Of a DNA stretch of 6,740 nucleotides, positions 1 through 5,700 are shown one piece after another. A program made the translations under genes and the position numbers. A model generated the notes under the pieces. The model searched no databases and was not told the origin of the DNA. It saw only the letters and a program-made list of their open reading frames with translations. The stretch is from Polyangiaceae bacterium. GTDB taxonomy: Bacteria > Myxococcota_A > Polyangia > Polyangiales > Polyangiaceae. Each line of letters begins with the position of its first letter. Position 1 is the stretch's first letter. The stretch covers positions 1 through 6,740 of the forward strand of contig JAICXU010000176.1 in NCBI GenBank assembly GCA_025934595.1. Reading direction: 5' to 3'.

Positions 1-788
1 AACGCGGCGAGGGGAGAGATGACGCCGCCGAATCCTTTGATCGCGACGTCACGAGCTTTCGCGAGAAGGTCGTGCGAGCCGCAGATCGCGCCGGCGATGG
101 TGTCGCCATGACCGCCGATTCCCTTCGTCGCCGAATGAAGGGAGAGATCGACACCGAGCGCGAGCGGTGTCTGCGAAAACGGCGTCGCGAACGTGTTGTC
201 GGCGACCGTCAGAATATTTTTGGAACGCGCGAGCGAAGTGACCTCGGCGATGTCGGTGATCCCGAGCGTCGGATTGGCCGGCGTTTCAATGTACAATACA
301 CGCGTTTTGGCAGTGATGGCGGCCGCATATGCGCCTGGGCTCGTGGCATCGACGAACGACGTCGCGATGCCGAGCTTCGGCAAGCGCTCTCGCATCAGGC
401 GAGCCGTTTCCGCATAGAGCGCGCGCGGCGCGACGATGTGATCGCCGGATTCGCAGATCGAAAAAAGCGCGCCGCAGATCGCTGCCATGCCGCTCGCCGT
501 CGCGCATGCGGCTTCCGCGCCTTCGAGCGACGCGAGCGATCGTTCGAGCGATTCGACGGTGGGATTGCCCCAGCGACCGTAAATGTACGCGTCGTTTTCG
601 TGGCGAAACGCGGCTGCGGCGTGCTCGGCGCTGTCGAAGCCGAACGCGGAGGAGAGCACGATGGGCGTTTCGAGCGCATGGAAGGCAGACGCTTCTCCAG
701 GCGCGTCGCCGGCATGTACGCACGCGGTGGCGAGCTCGCGTTCTCGCGATGCGAGCGCTTCGCGATACGAAATCGTCTCGTCGATCAC
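1..788 (-). CDS. Cys/Met metabolism PLP-dependent enzyme (trans-sulfuration family), C-terminus outside the window
   Basis: This is a fold-type I PLP enzyme of the cystathionine gamma-synthase/gamma-lyase, methionine gamma-lyase and O-acetylhomoserine sulfhydrylase family, cytosolic, acting in methionine/cysteine metabolism. 262 codons are visible, against about 390-430 for the usual family member. Family signatures appear in order: VHAGD (residues 24-28), YGRWGNPT (70-77) with the phosphate-binding Tyr/Arg, SGM (99-101), the PLP-stacking Tyr in LYAET (Tyr125), ETPANPT (168-174), VADNTF with the pyridine-N-binding Asp197, HSATKG with Schiff-base Lys222, then GHGD (227-229 region) and GGVISP (254-259). 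The GTG start at 788-786 is chosen because the frame has no ATG before Met101, the N-terminal length fits the family, and the codon overlaps the TGA of the upstream transporter gene (GTGA), indicating translational coupling. Oddities are LYAET where LYGGT is commoner, and Gly223 after the catalytic Lys where an aromatic residue is usual. The exact reaction (lyase, synthase or sulfhydrylase) cannot be set from this part. Confidence 0.93.
   Translation of the reverse strand, partial: MIDETISYREALASRERELATACVHAGDAPGEASAFHALETPIVLSSAFGFDSAEHAAAAFRHENDAYIYGRWGNPTVESLERSLASLEGAEAACATASGMAAICGALFSICESGDHIVAPRALYAETARLMRERLPKLGIATSFVDATSPGAYAAAITAKTRVLYIETPANPTLGITDIAEVTSLARSKNILTVADNTFATPFSQTPLALGVDLSLHSATKGIGGHGDTIAGAICGSHDLLAKARDVAIKGFGGVISPLAA
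785..788 (-). promoter_or_regulatory. GTGA stop/start overlap coupling transporter and PLP enzyme
   Basis: On the minus strand the transporter ends in TGA (787-785) and the PLP enzyme begins with GTG (788-786), giving a 4-base GTGA overlap. No clear Shine-Dalgarno is visible just upstream of the GTG, so ribosomes ending the transporter probably re-initiate here. This supports one operon and fixes the otherwise ambiguous non-ATG start. Confidence 0.8.
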
Positions 789-1741
789 GGGCGCAGCGTA
801 GCAGGCCGCGCGCGAAGTGATCGCTCGTCGCGTGCGTGCGCGACCGTGACGACGACGCCGGCCGTGATGACGAGCGCCATGCCGACGAGCGCGGGCCCCG
901 CCGGATGATCGTGGAGCAAGATCGCGCCTAAAATGGCGGTGAAAACGACGTTGAGATAACCGAATGGGCTCACGCGGGCAGCGAACTCGAGCGCGTACGC
1001 ACGTGTCATCGCGAGCTGCGCGAAGCCGCCCGCGAGGCTTCCGATCAGGATCCACAGGAGCTCGCCGCCGAAATCGATCCGCGTCGTCGGCAGCGTGATG
1101 ATGCACATCGCGACGAATGCGAACGTCGAAAAGTGCGCGACGATCGCCTCGGGCGATTCGGTCGGGCCCACGCGACGAAGGCTCAGCATCGCGAACGCGG
1201 AAAATCCGGATGACACGATCGCGATGGTGGCCGGCACGATCATTCCTGCCTTCGTCCCCGCGTCGAAGAGGAGCGGCGGACGAAGAATGAGCACGACACC
1301 CGCCGCGGCGAGCGGGATCGCGGCGAAGACGCGCCGACCCGAGCGCTCGCCGAGCACGATCGGACCGAGCACCGCCAAAAAAACGGGCGCGAGATTCAAG
1401 AGCGTCGCCGCGTCGCCGAGCGCGAGATGCTCGTTCGACAGAACCCAGAACGTGCATCCGAGCGCGAACGTGCCGAAGAAGCTCCGCGCCCACATCGCGT
1501 GCGTGGAGCGCGGAAAAATCGGTACGCCGCGCGCACGCCCGACGGCAATGGCGAGGACCGCGCCGATCGCCGCGCGCGTCATCGCGACGATCTTCCAATC
1601 GGTGTGACCGCTCGTCGTCCGCGCGCACACGTTCATGGTCGCGAAGAGGGCGGCGCCCAGGACCATCCATGCATAAGCTCGCGCCGGCGACCTTCGCGGC
1701 CCCTGATTTTGGCTCTCTTTGACGACGACGGGCACGGTCAA
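785..1741 (-). CDS. EamA/DMT-superfamily inner-membrane transporter
   Basis: A 318-residue integral membrane protein of the drug/metabolite transporter superfamily, made of two EamA repeats (about residues 22-154 and 165-301). Ten hydrophobic helices can be read at roughly 22-40, 49-68, 84-102, 109-130, 137-153, 165-187, 198-218, 227-247, 256-276 and 282-301, the standard DMT number and length. Helix 4 carries the typical ALGDAATLLNLAPVF pattern ending in GER, and helix 9 the matching second-repeat pattern. A basic 17-residue cytoplasmic tail follows helix 10. The start is uncertain: TTG at 1741 has an AGGA about 10 bases upstream, while an in-frame GTG lies two codons later (1735). Both leave an unstructured N-tail before helix 1. 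Substrate is unknown. EamA (YdeD) of E. coli exports cysteine/O-acetylserine, and the coupled downstream sulfur amino acid enzyme makes a related substrate plausible, but that is inference; other DMT members carry quite different metabolites. Confidence 0.93.
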   Translation of the reverse strand: MTVPVVVKESQNQGPRRSPARAYAWMVLGAALFATMNVCARTTSGHTDWKIVAMTRAAIGAVLAIAVGRARGVPIFPRSTHAMWARSFFGTFALGCTFWVLSNEHLALGDAATLLNLAPVFLAVLGPIVLGERSGRRVFAAIPLAAAGVVLILRPPLLFDAGTKAGMIVPATIAIVSSGFSAFAMLSLRRVGPTESPEAIVAHFSTFAFVAMCIITLPTTRIDFGGELLWILIGSLAGGFAQLAMTRAYALEFAARVSPFGYLNVVFTAILGAILLHDHPAGPALVGMALVITAGVVVTVAHARDERSLRARPATLRP

Positions 1742-1796
1742 GGAGTCAGCATCCTACAGTTCTGCGTGAGGGCCCTTGTGATAGCCTGAAAAGGCC
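1742..1796. promoter_or_regulatory. Divergent intergenic spacer
   Basis: Only 55 bases separate the transporter start (minus) from the FHA-GGDEF start (plus), so promoters for both directions must lie here or reach into the coding ends. No convincing sigma70 -35/-10 pair is visible in either direction. On the plus side an AAAAGG stretch ends just 2 bases before the ATG at 1797, closer than a normal Shine-Dalgarno. On the minus side the AGGA that serves the TTG start sits here. Confidence 0.4.
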
Positions 1797-2744
1797 ATGG
1801 CCGAGGACGATCCGAAAGCGCCGCGGGGCGATGGCGAAAAGCCGCGTCGCGGTCCTTTGCGCACGAAGCCGCTCGACGACTCGAACGAGTTTCGGAGCGC
1901 GCTCCAAGCCGAGCTTCGCAAGCACGCTCGTCCGACGTTGCTCGTCATCGCCGGCCCCGACGTCGGCATGCGCATGCTGCTCGACAAGTCGATCGAGATC
2001 GGTCGCGACCCCGAGGCCGAGCTCCCTCTCCGTGACGAGAGCATCTCGTGGCGCCACGTGCGCGTCGAAGATCGCGGCGCGGGCGAATGGGCGGCGGTCG
2101 ACATCAAGAGCACGAACGGCACGCTTCTCAACGGCCAGCCTTGCACCGATTCGCCTTTGAAACCAGGCGATCGCATCATCATCGGCAAGACGATCTTGGA
2201 GCTGCAAGAGCAGGATGCGATTCGCGCGGGCTTCAACGCGGAGGTCGAGCGACTACTTACCGAAGACGAGCTGTCGGGCTTGTGGGTCAAACGCCGATTC
2301 GATGCGCAGCTTGCCACGACCGCCTCCGCCGTCGACGTCGGCACCATTCCTTGTGTCAGCGTCATCGTCATGGACTTGGACGGCGTAAAAGGAATCAACG
2401 ACACTCATGGACACGACATGGGCGCGTACGTCATCGGCGAGTCCGGCAAAGTGATCGGCAAAGTGATCGGCGATCGCGGATTCGCCACGCGATTCGGTGG
2501 TGACGAATACGCGGCCGGGTTGCCGGGCATGAAAAAAGAAGATGCGGTCGCCGTCGCCGAAGCCATCCGCGTGGCCATCAACGAGCATCACTACGAGCGG
2601 CGCGGCATCGTCGTGAAGCCCGGCATCAGCTGCGGCGTGGCCACGCTTCCCGAAGACGCACGCGATGCCGAGTTGGTCTTTCGCGCCGCAGACCAAGCTC
2701 TCTACCGCGCGAAACGCGCCGGAAAAAATCGAGTTCTGACCTGA
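1797..2744 (+). CDS. FHA-GGDEF cyclic-dinucleotide signalling protein (GGDEY variant, possible altered specificity)
   Basis: A 315-residue soluble protein with no signal peptide or membrane helix. After a charged N-tail (1-44), an FHA domain spans about 45-137: GR (69-70), S84-x-x-H87, and STNGTLLNG (105-113) keep the residues that bind phosphothreonine, so it should read Ser/Thr-kinase signalling. A GGDEF domain follows (about 155-315): DELSGL (157-162, in place of DxLTGL), metal-binding DLD (193-195), IND (200-202), GH (205-206), GGDEY active loop (234-238), GISCGVA (276-282) and YRAKRAGKN (303-311). Two departures matter. The Asp of the GHxxGD motif (PleD D344, guanine contact) is Ala210, and the positions of the RxxD inhibitory site before GGDEY are both Gly, so no product-inhibition site is expected. 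It may make c-di-GMP, a different dinucleotide (Hypr enzymes are changed at this same Asp), or be a degenerate sensor. FHA-GGDEF architecture is known from Bdellovibrio DgcB. The ATG at 1797 is the only start, since a TAG lies in frame four codons upstream. Likely co-transcribed with the gene 22 bases downstream. Confidence 0.94.
   Translation: MAEDDPKAPRGDGEKPRRGPLRTKPLDDSNEFRSALQAELRKHARPTLLVIAGPDVGMRMLLDKSIEIGRDPEAELPLRDESISWRHVRVEDRGAGEWAAVDIKSTNGTLLNGQPCTDSPLKPGDRIIIGKTILELQEQDAIRAGFNAEVERLLTEDELSGLWVKRRFDAQLATTASAVDVGTIPCVSVIVMDLDGVKGINDTHGHDMGAYVIGESGKVIGKVIGDRGFATRFGGDEYAAGLPGMKKEDAVAVAEAIRVAINEHHYERRGIVVKPGISCGVATLPEDARDAELVFRAADQALYRAKRAGKNRVLT
2445..2468 (+). repeat. 12-base perfect tandem duplication inside the GGDEF domain
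   Basis: Two adjacent copies of GGCAAAGTGATC, encoding GKVI-GKVI (residues 217-224) in the helix between the GHxxG motif and the GGDEY loop. The distance from GH to GG is 27 residues, the same as I count in PleD from memory, so the duplication has not lengthened the domain compared with that enzyme. Confidence 0.85.
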
Positions 2745-2756
2745 TCGCTTTCAACT

Positions 2757-2763
2757 AGAAGAG
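2757..2763 (+). promoter_or_regulatory. Purine-rich ribosome binding site for the zinc-ribbon/TPR gene
   Basis: AGAAGAG lies in the 22-base gap between the FHA-GGDEF stop and the ATG at 2767, with GAAG about 5 bases from the ATG. It supports 2767 as the start. No terminator-like hairpin is seen in the gap, which agrees with co-transcription. Confidence 0.55.
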
Positions 2764-2766
2764 CAC

Positions 2767-5700
2767 ATGCATCGAGTCGACTGCGAATCCTGCAAGGCTA
2801 CGTACCAGGTCGACGAGCGGCGAATTCCGCTTACCGGCCTGAAGATGCGCTGCCCGAAATGCGGGCACACCTTCCTCGTGAAAATCGAAGGTGGCGTGGC
2901 CGTCGTGAAGCCGATCCAAGCCGGCGGTGTGGGCGGCGCGGCTCCTCCTCCGTCGTCGAAGCCGGAGTCGGCTCCGAAATCACCGGCGGCCGCGTTGCAG
3001 GACGATCCATTTGCCGATCTCCCGAGCCCCGTGAAAGCAGGGATGCCGCCCGCAGCGAGACCTGCCCTACCTCCGACGCAACAAGAGAGGCGGCCGCTGC
3101 TCGGCGCATCGTTCGGCGCGAAGCCGGCGCTCCCGCCGACCAAGCAAGAGAAGCCGTCGCCGCTCGCGAAAGATTCGCCGGCCGCACCGGTGGCGCCGAA
3201 GGCGCCGCGACCAGGCCTCTCGCTGGACGATTTGCCGGCGGTCGTCGGGGCAGGAAAACCGAGGCTCCCGGCAACCCTCCCTCAACGCGATCCGGCACGC
3301 CCGCCGACGATCGCGAGGCCGATTCCGAAAGCGCCTTCGCTCGAGCTCGAGATGGATTTGCCCGCGAAAGCGAAGCCAGATCTGCCGGCGCTCGCGGCGC
3401 GGCTCGCAAAAGCATCGGCATCCGCGACATCGCCGACGGCGGCGAAATCGCAGCCCGCGAAAATGATGCCCGAGCGAGCGCAGGCACCGAAGCTCGCGCC
3501 TCCCGCGCAGCCGCCCGAGCTCGACGCGGCATTCGGCGAAATCGATCTGCCCGCGATCGGAGCCGCGCTTCCCGCGGTGTCCGCGGCCCTCCCCGAGCTC
3601 GCGGCCTCGCTTCCCGAGGTAGCGGCCTCCTTGCCCGCGCAAGTCGAGAGCTTGCCGATGGCCGCGCATGCGCTTCCGGCGAACATCGACAGCTTGCCGA
3701 TGTCGGCGGATAGCTTGCCCGTGACGGCAGAGAGCCTGCCCATGACCGCCGAGAGCTTGCCCGTGCATGCGGAGAGCTTGCCGCTCCGTTCGAGCGCGCC
3801 GCCCGCCGACATCATCGCGCAGGATGATCTCGGAGACTTCGGCGAGCTCGATCTGCCGCCGGGTCCGCTCAGCAATCGGCCACCCGCGCGTACGTCGAGC
3901 GTTCCACCACAAAAAAAACCAGCCGACGACATGGGCGTCGGTCGCGCGGCAGATTTCGGCGATCTCTTCGGACCGAGCGATCCACCGAAAGCGGCGTCGG
4001 CGCCTGCGCACGATCCGTTCAGCGACGCGATCGAGAGCGTGTCGCGCAACTCCGTCGTGGATGCACACGAGAAAGTCGCCGGCGGCGGGGGGTACGGCGA
4101 GGTGTCGCTCGGTGGCGACCCCACCGAATCGATCATTCCGCAAGAAGCGCCGGTCCCGGTCGGCCCGCCCGCAGACACGAGCGGTCCGGCTTCCGGAGGT
4201 GGCGCTCCCACGGAGGTGGCGCTCGGCGCTTCGCCCGCTCGTTCTCGCGCTCGCCCGATCGAAGAGCCGAAAAAAGGCGGAAAACGCTGGATTTTGGGGC
4301 TCGTCGCGATCCTCGTCATCGGCGGAGCGGCGCTCGAGGCGACGCCCTACGGCGCGTTCGGTCGCTATCCGATCTCGGATTTGATCCATCAGGCCGACTA
4401 TCAGCGCGCGGCGATGGCGGCCGGAGCATCCGCGCGAACGAAGATGCTCTCGGATATTTTTTCGGATTCACGTGCGGCCGTCGAAGCCGTGGAGGCGGCC
4501 CACAAAGGGTCACCGCGCGCGCGTCCGCTCGCAGCCTACTTCGCGGTCGCGGAATACGAGCACGAGCTTCGCTTCGGCGAGGACGCCGATCTTTCGGCGC
4601 GTGCGCACGTCGCGCTCGGCGAAATTCCGCCGAACCTCGACGTGAAATACGTGCCGGTCGCGAACGCGCTCCAGACCGCGCTCGGCGACATCGCGAAAGG
4701 ACGTGCGGCGCTCGACGCCGCGAGCGCAAAGACGGCGGGCGATCCGATCCAGGAAGACATTGCCTATGCACGCGGCGCTCTCGAGCTTCGCGCGCGCGAC
4801 GGCAAAGCGGCGGCGACGGCGTTCGAAAAAGCGATGGCGATGCGCCCGTCGGACGGTGCGAAAAACGCACGCGCGCATTACGGGCTCGCGCGCGCGCACC
4901 TGCTCGAGAGCGACGTCGCGGGCGCAAAAAAAGAAATCGATCTCACGATCGCGGCGTCGCCGAAGCACGTCGGCGCGCGCTTCTTGAAAGCCAAAATCGC
5001 GTGGGAAATCGATCACGACGACACGGGAGCGCTCGATGCGCTCGCGTCGATCCTCGACGGCGCATTCAAGGACGGCGCTTCGCCCACGGAGCAAGCGAGC
5101 GCCTTCGCCTTGCGCGGCGACGTTCAAGAAGCACGCGGACGTCCCGCGGAAGCGCGTGCGGCGTACGCCGCTGCGTTGAAGGTCGAAGCGCACAATGTCG
5201 ACGCGCTCATCGGACAGGGTGAGGTCCTTTACAGCGAAGGTCGTTTCACGGAAGCCGTTTCGCGTTTCGACACCGCAGTGCAATCCGATCCCCTCAGCGT
5301 CCGCGCGATTCTGAGCGACGCGAAAGGAAAGATCGCGCTCGAGCATCTGGCCGACGCGAAGACGCAGCTCACCGCGGCGCGCGCTGCGTTTCCGAAGGAT
5401 CCGCGCGTCGCCGTCCAGCTCGGAAAGGCGAACGAAGCGCTCGGCGACAAGCCCGCCGCGGAGCACGAGTATCTCGCGGCGCTCGATCTCGTCGACGTCA
5501 CGAAGACCGAAGCGATCGAGCCGTACGTGGCGCTGGCTGCGCTTCTCGCCGGCGAGGGCCGCACGAAGGATGCGGAAGCGAAGCTCGAAGAAGCGCGATC
5601 GCGACTGCCCGATTCGGCGCAAATGCAGCGTGCGCTCGGTGAAGTGGTGGCTGCGCAAGGCAACTACGACGACGCGGTCACGCACTACAAATCCGCGATC

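Noticed and set aside
72..908. A 278-codon plus-strand open frame at the left end
   Set aside because: It is antisense to the PLP enzyme, which has a full set of family motifs, and its own product is an Arg-rich sequence without a recognisable fold.
1095..1789. Plus-strand open frames opposite the transporter gene
   Set aside because: They are antisense to ten well-formed membrane helices and show no domain or plausible ribosome site.
2745..2766. Terminator between the FHA-GGDEF gene and the zinc-ribbon gene
   Set aside because: The 22-base gap has no inverted repeat or T-run; co-transcription is the simpler reading.
3547..3783. CRISPR-like array
   Set aside because: The 21-base period is a coding tandem repeat without unique spacers, in frame with a protein heptad.
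3911..3918. An A8 run in the linker as a possible slippage or phase-variation site
   Set aside because: It encodes Gln-Lys-Lys in frame with continuous coding on both sides. A single A8 tract is weak evidence for programmed frameshifting.
3067..4389. Minus-strand open frames of 440 and 345 codons opposite the linker
   Set aside because: Their repeats (for example GQA- or GKLSA-type units) are the reverse image of the LP heptad array, and they have no start-site or domain support.
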